A stretch of DNA of 64,000 nt. It comes from Pseudomonas sp. PICF141 (GTDB lineage Bacteria > Pseudomonadota > Gammaproteobacteria > Pseudomonadales > Pseudomonadaceae). Positions 25,006-35,240 of the stretch are shown piece by piece. Position numbers and translations under genes: made by a program. The notes beneath the pieces are model-generated. The model had not been told where the DNA came from, ran no database searches, and was given only the letters and a program-made list of their open reading frames with translations. Every line of letters begins with the position of its first letter. The first letter of the stretch is position 1. The stretch lies in assembly GCF_002286815.1 (NCBI RefSeq), contig NZ_MUNM01000067.1, positions 34,341 to 98,340 on the forward strand, read 5' to 3'.

Positions 25006-26354
25006 TGAGTACATCCACGCGCCCTGTAAATAGCCAGGCCGAGTCATTCAAGGAGCTGGTCAACTGGCTGCGCGATGCGCTGCGCACGCCGGAGCAATTC
25101 ACCCTCAGCTACGCCGCCGAGTCCTCGGCTTTCGTACGCTTCAACCACGCCAAGGTCCGTCAGGCCGGGCAGGTACAACAGGCGAGTGTCGGGTTCAAAC
25201 TGATTAACGATGGTCGTCATGCCGACTTGAATATCACGTTGTCGGGAAACCACGAAGTCGATCTTCAGCGTCTGGCCGAAGGCCTGCAACAGTTGCGCGA
25301 AACCTTGCCACTGTTGCCTCAGGATCCGTACCTGCTGCTTAACCAGAACGTTTGGCAGAGCAACAACGTGCAAGAGCATCCGCTGCCGGACACCGAGCAA
25401 GTGGTCGCTGAAATCAACCAGGCTGCCGAGGGGCTGGATCTGGTGGGCTTTTATGCCGCCGGGCCGATCAGTCGCGGTTTCGCCAGCTCTTCGGGCGCGT
25501 TCGGCTGGCATCAGGCCAACAGCTTCAACTTCGATTTCAGCCTGTTCCATGAAAACGGTCAGGCGGTGAAAGCCAGTTATGCCGGGCACGACTGGAACAG
25601 TGAAGGCTTTGCCAGACGCTTCCAGCAGGCCCGCGAGCAATTGGCGTTTCTGGGGCGTCCGTTGCGCACGCTGCCGCCCGGCGAATACCGCGCCTACCTG
25701 GCGCCGGCAGCGCTGGAAGAAATCATGGGCATGTTGAGCTGGGGCGGGTTTTCGGCACAGGCGATTGCCAGCAAGCAGAGCCCGTTGCAGAAGTTCTACG
25801 CCAACGAAGCCTGTTTCAGCCCTGACATAGGGTTGAGCGAGCAAGTCAGCGGTTCATTGAGCCCGGCGTTTTCCGACGAAGGTTATCCCCGCGATGATCT
25901 GGGATTGATCGCCAAAGGCATGGCCAATGCCCGACTGATCAGTTCCCGCAGCGCCGCCGAATACGACCTGATTGCCAACGGCGCCAGCAGCCATGAATAC
26001 CCGACGGCGCTGGTCATGCAAGCCGGCAATCTTGCGCAGGCGGACATCCTCAAGCGCCTCGGCACCGGGCTTTACATCAGTAACCTGTGGTACCTCAACT
26101 ACTCGGACCAACCGGCGGCGCGCCTGACCGGCATGACCCGGTTTGCGACTTTCTGGGTCGAGAACGGCGAGATTCAGGCACCGGTGAGCACCATGCGGTT
26201 TGACGACAGCGTCTACAGCCTGCTCGGTTCGCAGCTGGAAGCGTTGACCAAGGAGCGTGAATTGCTGCTTTCGGCCAGCACCTACAGTCAGCGGGCGACT
26301 GCCTCGGCGTTATTGCCCGGTGCGCTCGTCAGCCGACTGACGTTGACGCTGTAA
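25005..26354 (+). CDS. TldE/PmbA-type partner protein
   Basis: A 449-aa protein beginning MSTSTRPVNSQAESFKELVN whose ATG shares one base with the upstream TGA. It carries the PmbA/TldE-like C-terminal domain (GLYISNLWYLNYSDQPAARLTGMTRFATFWVENGEIQAPVSTMRF), the motif typical of both TldD and TldE tails, but no HExxxH, so it is the non-catalytic subunit. It should dimerise with the TldD-like protein. No small ORF resembling a peptide precursor lies next to the pair. A class D repeat follows the stop. Confidence 0.86.
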   Translation: MSTSTRPVNSQAESFKELVNWLRDALRTPEQFTLSYAAESSAFVRFNHAKVRQAGQVQQASVGFKLINDGRHADLNITLSGNHEVDLQRLAEGLQQLRETLPLLPQDPYLLLNQNVWQSNNVQEHPLPDTEQVVAEINQAAEGLDLVGFYAAGPISRGFASSSGAFGWHQANSFNFDFSLFHENGQAVKASYAGHDWNSEGFARRFQQAREQLAFLGRPLRTLPPGEYRAYLAPAALEEIMGMLSWGGFSAQAIASKQSPLQKFYANEACFSPDIGLSEQVSGSLSPAFSDEGYPRDDLGLIAKGMANARLISSRSAAEYDLIANGASSHEYPTALVMQAGNLAQADILKRLGTGLYISNLWYLNYSDQPAARLTGMTRFATFWVENGEIQAPVSTMRFDDSVYSLLGSQLEALTKERELLLSASTYSQRATASALLPGALVSRLTLTL

Positions 26355-26358
26355 CACA

Positions 26359-26470
26359 GATCGTTCCCACGCTCTGCGTGGGAACGCCGCCCGGGACGCT
26401 CCGCGTCCCATTACAGGCGTGACGCAGAGCGTCACAGGATGCATTCCCACGCGGAGCGTGGGAACGATCA
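26359..26470. repeat. Composite class D repeat
   Basis: GATCGTTCCCACGCTCTGCG at the left and GCGGAGCGTGGGAACGATC at the right enclose a second inverted pair (GACGCTCCGCGTC / GACGCAGAGCGTC). Confidence 0.85.
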
Positions 26471-26491
26471 TCTCCGCCCACAAGAGGCCCC

Positions 26492-27919
26492 ATGCCCAAC
26501 CGCCCACCTCTCGATGCCGTCACCGCCCGCTGGGTACCCTGGGTTGTGGCCATTGCCTTCTTCATGCAGTCCCTCGACGGGACGATCCTCAACACCGCCC
26601 TCCCCGCCATGGCCGGGGACCTGGCCGAAGACCCGCTGCGCATGCAGGGCGTCATCATCGCCTACATGCTTACCGTCGCCTTACTGATCCCCGCCTCCGG
26701 CTGGATCGCCGATCGCTTCGGCACCCGGAAAATCTTCTTCGGCGCGATTCTCCTGTTCAGCTTCGGCTCATTGCTCTGCGCCTTGTCCAATACGTTGAGC
26801 CTGCTCATCGGCGCCCGGGTGATTCAGGGCCTCGGTGGTGCGTTGATGCTGCCGGTCGGTCGATTGGTGGTGCTGCGCGCGTATCCGCGCTCGGAGCTGG
26901 TGCGGATCATGGGGTTCATCACCATTCCCGGTCTGCTCGGCCCGCTGATCGGCCCGACCATGGGCGGCTGGATGGTGCAATACCTGACCTGGCACTGGAT
27001 CTTCCTGATCAACCTGCCGGTAGGCGTCGTCGGTTGCTACGCGGTGTGGAAATTCATTCCTGACCTGCGCGGCAACGAACGCACACGCTTCGACAGCCTG
27101 GGCTTTTTGCTGTTCGGCGCGGCGATGGTGCTGATTACCATCGCCATGGAAGGCCTCGGCGAACTGCACCTGCCGCACTTGCGGGTCATGTTGCTGCTGT
27201 TTGGCGGCATGGCCTGTCTGGCGGCGTATTGGCTGCGGGCCGGGCACATCGACAATCCGCTGTTTGCGCCCTCGCTGTTCAAGACCCGGACCTTCGCCGT
27301 GGGCATCCTGGGAAACCTGTTCGCTCGGCTGGGTAGCGGCGCACTGCCGTTTCTGGTGCCGTTGCTGCTGCAAGTGGCGCTGGGTTATTCGCCGTCACAA
27401 GCCGGGATGAGCATGCTACCCCTGGCAGCGGCGGCGATGGTCGCCAAGTCGGTGGCGCGGCCGCTGATCGAACGCTTCGGCTATCGCAGTGTGCTGACTG
27501 GCAACACACTGGCGTTGGGGATCATGCTGGCCAGCATGGGCCTGGTCAGCGAGCAGACGCCGTATTGGTTGCTGCTGGCTCAGTTGGCGGTGCTGGGGGC
27601 GATCAACTCCTTGCAGTTCACCGCGATGAACACCGTCACCCTGATCGACCTTGACGACGCCAGCGCCAGCAGCGGCAACAGTTTGCTGTCAGTGGTCGCG
27701 CAATTGTCCCTGAGCCTCGGTGTGGCCTGCGCCGGCGCCCTGCTCGGTGGCTTCACGGCAGAGATCGGCAATGACGGCGTGGACACGGTTCTGGGCGCGT
27801 TCCAGCTGACATTTGTGACGGTCGGAATCATGGCGATGCTGGCCGCAACGATCTTCTCGCAGCTTTCACCCAAGGATGGCCGACGAAGGGTCAGCCGCGA
27901 GCACGATATAGAACACTGA
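26492..27919 (+). CDS. mdtD: MFS multidrug exporter of the DHA2 family, MdtD-like
   Basis: A 475-aa integral membrane protein with about 14 hydrophobic spans. It closely follows E. coli MdtD: WVVAIAFFMQSLDGTILNTA, motif A GWIADRFGTRKIFF, motif C-like GFITIPGLLGPLIGPTMGGW, HWIFLINLPVGVVG, and LASSGNSLLS-like SASSGNSLLSVVAQLSLSLG near the C-terminus. It should export drugs or metabolites using the proton gradient. The start is supported by AAGAGGCCCC. It stands alone between palindromic repeats, so physiological regulation cannot be read here. Confidence 0.85.
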   Translation: MPNRPPLDAVTARWVPWVVAIAFFMQSLDGTILNTALPAMAGDLAEDPLRMQGVIIAYMLTVALLIPASGWIADRFGTRKIFFGAILLFSFGSLLCALSNTLSLLIGARVIQGLGGALMLPVGRLVVLRAYPRSELVRIMGFITIPGLLGPLIGPTMGGWMVQYLTWHWIFLINLPVGVVGCYAVWKFIPDLRGNERTRFDSLGFLLFGAAMVLITIAMEGLGELHLPHLRVMLLLFGGMACLAAYWLRAGHIDNPLFAPSLFKTRTFAVGILGNLFARLGSGALPFLVPLLLQVALGYSPSQAGMSMLPLAAAAMVAKSVARPLIERFGYRSVLTGNTLALGIMLASMGLVSEQTPYWLLLAQLAVLGAINSLQFTAMNTVTLIDLDDASASSGNSLLSVVAQLSLSLGVACAGALLGGFTAEIGNDGVDTVLGAFQLTFVTVGIMAMLAATIFSQLSPKDGRRRVSREHDIEH

Positions 27920-27922
27920 TCC

Positions 27923-28024
27923 GTAGCAGCTGCCGAGGCACGAGGCTGCGTTGCGTGTCCGCAGGACCGCCGTCGGGGGGCCGCTTCGCAGCCCGACGCA
28001 GCCTCGTGCCTCGGCAGCTGCTAC
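27923..28024. repeat. Class E palindromic repeat
   Basis: GTAGCAGCTGCCGAGGCACG with AGGCTGCG faces its exact reverse complement across a spacer holding GGGCCGCTTCGCAGCCC. A diverged copy is at 38903. Confidence 0.8.
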
Positions 28025-28103
28025 GACTTCTCGTCCGGAAACTTCGGGCGAATGGCCATGAGACTGGTACACTGCGCGACATTTTGTTTTGCAGGCCAGT
28101 CCC

Positions 28104-29489
<1,386 letters not shown>

Positions 29490-29491
29490 CC

Positions 29492-29602
29492 TGATCGTTC
29501 CCACGCTCTGCGCGGGAATGCATCCCGTGACGCTCCGCGTCACACAACGGCGGACGCAGAGCGTCCATGGCGGCGTTCCCACGCAGAGCGTGGGAACGAT
29601 CA
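29492..29602. repeat. Composite class D repeat
   Basis: TGATCGTTCCCACGCTCTGC and GCAGAGCGTGGGAACGATCA enclose GACGCTCCGCGTC / GACGCAGAGCGTC, as at 26359. The ribosome binding site of the next gene starts right after it. Confidence 0.85.
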
Positions 29603-29620
29603 TTGTGTGAGGACACCGTT

Positions 29621-30799
29621 TTGCGCTCTACCGAAGTCGTGATCATTGGCGCTGGCGCCGCAGGGTTGATGTGTGCGCTGACCGCCGCCGGGCGCGGGCG
29701 CCAGGTGATGTTGCTCGATCATGCGAACAAGGCCGGCAAGAAAATCCTAATGTCTGGCGGTGGCCGCTGCAATTTCACCAATATGTACACCGAACCGGGC
29801 AATTTTCTCTCGCAGAACGAGCATTTCTGCAAATCTGCCCTGGCGCGCTACACCCAGTGGGATTTCATCGGCATGGTCGCCAAACATGGCGTGCCGTATC
29901 ACGAGAAGAAGCTCGGCCAGTTGTTCTGCGATAACAAATCCAGCGACATCCTCGAAATGCTGCTCGCCGAGTGCGATCAGGTCGGCGTCAGCCTGCAGCT
30001 GAACACCTCGATTCAGACCATCGAGAAGCTGGAAAGCGGTTATCTGCTGGATACCACGCTGGGCCAGATCACCTGTGAATCCCTGGTGATCGCCACGGGC
30101 GGCTTGTCGATTCCGACCCTGGGCGCCACCGGTTTCGGTTATCAAGTGGCCAAACAGTTCGGTCACGACTTGCTGCCGACCCGCGCCGGCCTCGTGCCAT
30201 TTACCATCACCGATCAGCTCAAGGAGCTTTGCACCGAGCTGTCCGGTACGTCGGTGGATTGCCTGGTGAGCTGCAACGACCAGAGTTTTCGCGAAAACAT
30301 TCTGTTCACCCACCGCGGTCTCAGCGGGCCGGCGATCTTGCAGATTTCGTCGTTCTGGGAATCCGGGGACACGGTGGACATCAATCTGATGCCGGATCAC
30401 GACGTGCCGACCTGGCTGCAACAGCAGCAGGCCGAACGTCCCAATAGCGAGTTGAAAACCCTGCTCGGGGAAATCTTCACCAAGAAGATGGCTAACCTGT
30501 TGGCGGACAACTGGTTCGTCTCCAAACCAATGAAGCAGTACACCCACGCCGAACTGGCGGGCATTGCCGACAAACTGGCGAACTGGAAAGTCGTGCCAGC
30601 CGGCACTGAAGGCTACCGCACCGCCGAAGTGACCCTGGGTGGCGTCGACACGCGCCAAGTGTCGTCCAAGACCATGGAATCGCTGAAAAGCCCGGGCCTG
30701 TATTTCATCGGTGAAGTGCTCGACGTCACCGGGCATTTGGGAGGTTTCAACTTCCAGTGGGCCTGGGCTTCCGGATACGCCGCCGCGCAGTACGTCTGA
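29621..30799 (+). CDS. yhiN: YhiN-type FAD-dependent flavoprotein (HI0933 family)
   Basis: A 392-aa protein. I choose a TTG start at 29621 (reads MRSTEVVIIGAGAAGLMCAL) because TGAGGA lies 8 bases upstream and further upstream is a palindromic repeat. The dinucleotide fold is VVIIGAGAAGLMCA, followed by the family block GKKILMSGGGRCNFTN, ATGGLSIPTLGATGFGY and the C-terminal LYFIGEVLDVTGHLGGFNFQWAWASG. The HI0933 family is widespread but its biochemical role is not established to my knowledge. It is monocistronic between repeats. Confidence 0.88.
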   Translation: MRSTEVVIIGAGAAGLMCALTAAGRGRQVMLLDHANKAGKKILMSGGGRCNFTNMYTEPGNFLSQNEHFCKSALARYTQWDFIGMVAKHGVPYHEKKLGQLFCDNKSSDILEMLLAECDQVGVSLQLNTSIQTIEKLESGYLLDTTLGQITCESLVIATGGLSIPTLGATGFGYQVAKQFGHDLLPTRAGLVPFTITDQLKELCTELSGTSVDCLVSCNDQSFRENILFTHRGLSGPAILQISSFWESGDTVDINLMPDHDVPTWLQQQQAERPNSELKTLLGEIFTKKMANLLADNWFVSKPMKQYTHAELAGIADKLANWKVVPAGTEGYRTAEVTLGGVDTRQVSSKTMESLKSPGLYFIGEVLDVTGHLGGFNFQWAWASGYAAAQYV

Positions 30800-30817
30800 T
30801 GGACCGCGTTATCGTTC

Positions 30818-30890
30818 TTCGCGGACAAGCCTCGCTCCTACGGGATTTTTGAGGCGACACACAATCTGTAGGAGCGAGGCTTGCCCGCGA
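30818..30890. repeat. REP doublet, class A
   Basis: TTCGCGGACAAGCCTCGCTC and GTAGGAGCGAGGCTTGCCCG are inverted about a 24-base spacer. Confidence 0.82.
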
Positions 30891-31018
30891 AGGCGTCCCG
30901 ACAGGCAACATAGAGTGCGCAAGGAACAGATTTTGCTGTCAGATGTGATCGGCGCCATTGCGTCGACGTCATTAGTGGCTCAGTTTAGCGTCATTGCCTC
31001 GGAAGGCCTTCGCACTTC

Positions 31019-33202
31019 ATGTCATCGACCACATTTCGGCAGTCTCTGCGTCGCCTCTGGGCGCTGGATAAATTCAGCTACAGCGTGCGGGTTTTCATCG
31101 CCCTGACCGGCACCATGGCGCTGTGTTGGTATCAGGATGAAATGGGGCTGCTGATCCCGTTGTTCCTGGGGATCATCGCCAGCGCCCTGGCCGAGACCGA
31201 CGACAGTTGGCAAGGTCGCCTCAATGCGCTCGCAGTGACGCTAGTGTGTTTCATGGTCGCGGCCCTGTCCGTCGAACTGCTCTTCCCTTACCCCGTCCTT
31301 TTTATCATCGCCTTTGCCCTGGCCAGCTTCTGCCTGACCATGCTCGGCGCGCTGGGCGAACGGTATGGCGCGATTGCTTCGGCAACGTTGATTCTGTCGG
31401 TCTACACCATGATTGGCGTGGATCAACGCGGCGGCGCGGTCACTGATTTCTGGCACGAGCCGGTGCTGCTGGTGGCCGGCGCGGCCTGGTATGGCTTGCT
31501 CTCGGTGTTGTGGCAGGCGCTGTTTTCCAACCAGCCGGTGCAGCAAAGCCTGGCGCGGTTGTTCCGTGAACTGGGTTATTACCTGAAGCTGAAATCGTCG
31601 CTGTTCGAACCGATCCGGCAGATGGACGTGCAAGCGCAGCGGCTGGAACTGGCCCAGCAGAACGGTCGGGTGGTGGCAGCCCTGAACGCCGCCAAGGAAA
31701 TCATTCTGCATCGGGTCGGCGATGGGCGGCCGGGCGTGAAAGTCAGCCGTTATCTGAAGCTGTACTTCCTCGCCCAGGACATTCACGAGCGCGCCAGCTC
31801 CTCGCACTACCCCTATAACGCGCTGGCCGAAGCGTTCTTCCACAGCGACGTGCTGTTCCGCTGTCAGCGCCTGCTGCGTCAGCAAGGCAAGGCTTGCCGC
31901 GCCCTGGCCGAATCGATCCAGATGCGCCAGCCGTTCACCTATGACGCAAGCTTCGCCGAGGCCCTGAACGACCTGCACGCCTCCCTCGAACACCTGCGAA
32001 TCCAGAGCAACCCGGCCTGGCGCGGTCTGCTGCGTTCATTGCGAGCGCTGGCCGCCAACCTTGGCACACTCGACCGCCTGCTCAGCGATGCCAGCAACCC
32101 CGATGCGCTCGCAGACGCCACCGATAGCAGCCTGCTCGACCGTTCACCACGCAGCCTCAAGGATGTCTGGACACGCTTGCGCACGCAGTTGACGCCAACG
32201 TCCTTGTTGTTCCGCCATGCCCTGCGATTGCCCCTGGCGTTAAGCATTGGCTATGGCATGGTGCATTTGATCCACCCATCGCAAGGTTACTGGATCATCC
32301 TCACCACGCTGTTTGTCTGTCAGCCGAACTACGGCGCCACCCGCCGCAAACTCGGGCAGCGGATCATCGGCACCGCGATCGGCCTGACCGTGGCCTGGGC
32401 GTTGTTCGATCTGTTCCCGAACCCGTTGATCCAGTCGAGCTTCGCGATTGTTGCCGGGGTGGTGTTCTTTACCAATCGCACCACCCGCTACACCTTGGCG
32501 ACTGCCGCGATCACGCTCATGGTGCTGTTCTGCTTCAACCAGGTGGGCGATGGTTATGGGCTGCTTCTGCCGCGACTGTTCGATACCTTACTCGGCAGCC
32601 TCATCGCCGGGCTGGCGGTTTTCCTGTTCCTGCCGGACTGGCAAGGTCGACGCCTGAATAAAGTGCTGGCTAACACCCTCACCTGCAACAGCATTTACCT
32701 GCGCCAGATCATGCAGCAATACGCCGCCGGCAAAAGCGATGACCTGGCGTATCGCCTGGCCCGGCGCAATGCGCACAACGCCGATGCTGCGTTGTCGACG
32801 ACGCTGGCCAATATGCTGATGGAGCCGGGGCACTTTCGTAAGGATGCGGACATCGGTTTTCGTTTCCTGGTGCTGTCGCACACCTTGCTCAGCTATTTGT
32901 CGGGGCTGGGGGCACACCGCGAAACGCAATTACCAACGGAGGTGCGCGAGCATCTGATCGACGGCGCCGGCGCAAATCTGGCCGTCAGCCTCGACGAAAT
33001 CGCTCAGGGCCTGGCGAGCAAACAGCCGATTGCGATTCAGAGTGATGAGGAAGAAGCCTTGGCCAATGAGCTGGAGCAGATGCCGGATGAGATCGATGAA
33101 GGGCAGCGGTTGGTGCAGACACAGCTGGCGTTGATCTGCCGGCAGCTGGGGCCGTTGCGGACGTTGGCGGCGCATTTGATCAAGGATACGAGTGAGGCTT
33201 GA
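31019..33202 (+). CDS. yccS: YccS/YhfK-type FUSC family membrane protein
   Basis: A 727-aa inner-membrane protein with two groups of about six membrane spans: residues ~20-170 (VRVFIALTGTMALCWYQDEM..., VLFIIAFALASFCLTMLGAL) and ~400-535 (SLLFRHALRLPLALSIGYGM, GYWIILTTLFVCQPNYGATRR). Long cytoplasmic helical stretches follow each. The PNYGATRRKLGQRIIGT motif is the FUSC/aromatic-acid-exporter (AaeB-like) signature. Length and layout agree with YccS (TIGR01666). The substrate is unknown. GGAAGG precedes the ATG. Confidence 0.9.
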   Translation: MSSTTFRQSLRRLWALDKFSYSVRVFIALTGTMALCWYQDEMGLLIPLFLGIIASALAETDDSWQGRLNALAVTLVCFMVAALSVELLFPYPVLFIIAFALASFCLTMLGALGERYGAIASATLILSVYTMIGVDQRGGAVTDFWHEPVLLVAGAAWYGLLSVLWQALFSNQPVQQSLARLFRELGYYLKLKSSLFEPIRQMDVQAQRLELAQQNGRVVAALNAAKEIILHRVGDGRPGVKVSRYLKLYFLAQDIHERASSSHYPYNALAEAFFHSDVLFRCQRLLRQQGKACRALAESIQMRQPFTYDASFAEALNDLHASLEHLRIQSNPAWRGLLRSLRALAANLGTLDRLLSDASNPDALADATDSSLLDRSPRSLKDVWTRLRTQLTPTSLLFRHALRLPLALSIGYGMVHLIHPSQGYWIILTTLFVCQPNYGATRRKLGQRIIGTAIGLTVAWALFDLFPNPLIQSSFAIVAGVVFFTNRTTRYTLATAAITLMVLFCFNQVGDGYGLLLPRLFDTLLGSLIAGLAVFLFLPDWQGRRLNKVLANTLTCNSIYLRQIMQQYAAGKSDDLAYRLARRNAHNADAALSTTLANMLMEPGHFRKDADIGFRFLVLSHTLLSYLSGLGAHRETQLPTEVREHLIDGAGANLAVSLDEIAQGLASKQPIAIQSDEEEALANELEQMPDEIDEGQRLVQTQLALICRQLGPLRTLAAHLIKDTSEA

Positions 33203-33227
33203 GATTCGTGGTGATTGAGCGGGCCTC

Positions 33228-33317
33228 TTCGCGGGCAAGCCTCGCTCCTACGGATTAGGTGTCTTGCACAATTCCCGTGGCCGACACTGATTCTGTAGGA
33301 GCGAGGCTTGCCCGCGA
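33228..33317. repeat. REP doublet, class A
   Basis: TTCGCGGGCAAGCCTCGCTC and GTAGGAGCGAGGCTTGCCCG are inverted about a 45-base spacer between convergent genes. Confidence 0.82.
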
Positions 33318-33350
33318 AAACGTCAGCTCAGACACCGCAGACCGTTCAGA

Positions 33351-34088
33351 TCACATCCCGTGCTGCCTCAGCAACTTCTCATAACTCCCATCAGCCTTCA
33401 TCGCCGCAATCTCACGGTCAAAACCGGCAACGATCTGCTCATGCTGCGGGTTCTTCAGACTGACCAGAATATGCAGGCTGTTCTCGCTCAACGGCTTGGG
33501 CAAGAACTCCACGGCGTTGCGTACTTTGGGTGACTCCCGAGCAAGGTAATACCGGGCGACGAACTCGTCTTCCAGGGTCAGCTTGACCCGGTCGGCCGCG
33601 ACCATGCGCACCGCCATGGCGAAGTTATGCACCGGTACCTTCTGCAACGACACAGTGTCATCGAACTCCCGGGAATAGGCATAACCGCGCACTACCGCGA
33701 TCGGGAACGTGTGCAGTTGATGCAGATTATTGAATTCGATCGGCGTGTCTTTGCGCTTGAGAAAGCGCACGCGATTGAGCAAGTACTCGCCGGAAAACTG
33801 CCCCAGCTTCGTGCGCTCTTCGGTGTACCAGGCGTTGACCAGCACGTCGTAACGCCCCTCGCCCACTCCAAACAAGGCACGCGCCCAGGGCACCTGTTCG
33901 AAATTACTGGCATAACCGGCCCGGGCCAGTGCGGTGCTGACGATGTCCGTAGCCAATCCGCCATTGACCAGCGTGGCGTCGGTAAAGGGTGGCCAGGCAT
34001 CGGCTACCAGACGCAGCTTTTGCGCTGCCGCAGCCTGTGCCAGCAACAGCAATCCGATCAAAGCAAACGCTTGATGCAATCGCGGCAT
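33351..34088 (-). CDS. Periplasmic solute-binding protein, family 3 (orphan)
   Basis: A 245-aa protein with a signal peptide (MPRLHQAFALIGLLLLAQAAAA|QKL) and an SBP_bac_3 fold: LRLVADAWPPFTDATLVNGG, ARALFGVGEGRYDVLVNAWY, FPIAVVRGYAYSREF and the C-terminal FDREIAAMKADGSYEKLLRQHG. The start has AAGGA about 10 bases upstream. No ABC permease or ATPase genes are nearby, so it is an orphan binding protein that may serve a distant transporter or sensor. The aromatic-rich AWPPF/NAWYT pockets resemble polar amino-acid binders but lack the canonical HisJ aspartate loop as far as I can judge. Confidence 0.82.
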   Translation of the reverse strand: MPRLHQAFALIGLLLLAQAAAAQKLRLVADAWPPFTDATLVNGGLATDIVSTALARAGYASNFEQVPWARALFGVGEGRYDVLVNAWYTEERTKLGQFSGEYLLNRVRFLKRKDTPIEFNNLHQLHTFPIAVVRGYAYSREFDDTVSLQKVPVHNFAMAVRMVAADRVKLTLEDEFVARYYLARESPKVRNAVEFLPKPLSENSLHILVSLKNPQHEQIVAGFDREIAAMKADGSYEKLLRQHGM

Positions 34089-34343
34089 GCCAGAAATCCT
34101 TAACGGGCGGGTTGCCCGACGTGTTTTCAGCCAAAACTCCAAGGCCCCTCTACCGGCGAAACCGGGTCCTGACAGTAGCGTATCGGCGACATTGCGCAGT
34201 GCTGCATCGCAGATTACACAAAGAAGGCAATCTGGCGAGAAATGAATGATGGCATTTTGGTCCTTGTCACAGATTTCTTTGCCATAAAGACATCCCGCCT
34301 CAGGGCGCTTAGTATCGGAGCACGTTGTTCAAGGAATCTGAAG

Positions 34344-34796
34344 ATGACAATCCATTGGGTCTGCAAACACCACAGCGATCTGGGTAAAGAGCAGCTTTAT
34401 GCCATTTTGCAGCTGCGCGCCGAGGTGTTCATCGTCGAGCAGAAATGCCTTTACCAGGACATCGACGGCCAGGACCTGGAAGGTGACACTTGCCATTTGA
34501 TGGGCTGGGACGAGGATCGTCTGGTGGCTTACCTGCGCTTGCTCGACCCGGAACTACAGGGTGGCGACGTGGTGATTGGCCGTGTGATCATCGCTCCCGC
34601 CGCACGCGGCACCGGGCTTGGTCATGAGTTGCTGAGCCAGGCATTGAAACAGGCCGCCAAACGCTGGCCCGACGTGCCGATCTACCTCTCGGCCCAGGCG
34701 CATTTGCAGGGGTATTACGGGCGGTACGGGTTTGTGGTGGTGGGTGAGGAATACCTGGAGGATGACATTCCGCATATCGGGATGCGTCGTTCCTGA
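34344..34796 (+). CDS. elaA: GNAT acetyltransferase ElaA
   Basis: A 150-aa protein starting MTIHWVCKHHSDLGKEQLYA with AAGGAA upstream. The ElaA block YAILQLRAEVFIVEQKCLYQDIDGQD is diagnostic, and the acetyl-CoA site is VIIAPAARGTGLGHELLSQAL. C-terminal YLSAQAHLQGYYGRYGFVVVGEEYLEDDIPHIGM is also typical. The acceptor substrate is not known. It is a single gene with about 250 bases of plain spacer upstream and a REP doublet downstream. Confidence 0.92.
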   Translation: MTIHWVCKHHSDLGKEQLYAILQLRAEVFIVEQKCLYQDIDGQDLEGDTCHLMGWDEDRLVAYLRLLDPELQGGDVVIGRVIIAPAARGTGLGHELLSQALKQAAKRWPDVPIYLSAQAHLQGYYGRYGFVVVGEEYLEDDIPHIGMRRS

Positions 34797-34802
34797 GGGC
34801 CC

Positions 34803-34877
34803 TTCGCGGGCAAGCCTCGCGCCTACAGGTTATGTGTCGGCCACCGCCGCCCCTGTAGGAGCGAGGCTTGCCCGCGA
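34803..34877. repeat. REP doublet, class A
   Basis: TTCGCGGGCAAGCCTCGCGC and GTAGGAGCGAGGCTTGCCCG are inverted between the convergent elaA and winged-helix genes. Confidence 0.82.
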
Positions 34878-34904
34878 TGGCGTCAGCACCGACGCCGCAA
34901 ATAC

Positions 34905-35201
34905 TCAGGGATACTCCAACACCGCTTTGATCTGCCGCAGATTGCGCTCGATCCACCCCCGATCAATCGCCCCCCACTCGCGAATCCGGTAGCGCCCCGC
35001 ATGGTTGCGCGCGCCTTCTTCCTGTTCGAACTCACAAACGATATCCAGATCCGCCAATGCCGCAATGGTGTCCTGGGCCGTGCGCCGAGGCATGCCGGTG
35101 ACTTCGGTCAACGCCGGGACGCTGCTGGCCAGCCCGCTGTCGATCAGGTACGCCACGTACAACCGGCGGTAGAAGCTGCTTTTGGTCTTGCTCACGTCCA
35201 T
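34905..35201 (-). CDS. Small winged-helix DNA-binding protein
   Basis: A 98-aa protein (MDVSKTKSSFYRRLYVAYLI...). Residues ~10-60 form a helix-turn-helix (VAYLIDSGLASSVPALTEVTGMPRRTAQDTIAAL), then a wing (DLDIVCEFEQEEGARNHAGRYRIREWG) and a terminal helix. The size and fold fit a MarR/winged-helix-like regulator. Target genes are not evident. It lies 39 bases after the YgjP-like peptidase gene on the same strand, so the two may be co-transcribed. Confidence 0.8.
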   Translation of the reverse strand: MDVSKTKSSFYRRLYVAYLIDSGLASSVPALTEVTGMPRRTAQDTIAALADLDIVCEFEQEEGARNHAGRYRIREWGAIDRGWIERNLRQIKAVLEYP

Positions 35202-35240
35202 CCATGCGCTCCTTATAGAAGATCTTTTGATCTTGATCCT

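Noticed and set aside
23563..26354. RiPP biosynthetic cluster around the TldD/E pair
   Set aside because: No small precursor gene or modifying enzyme is found between betA and the MFS gene.
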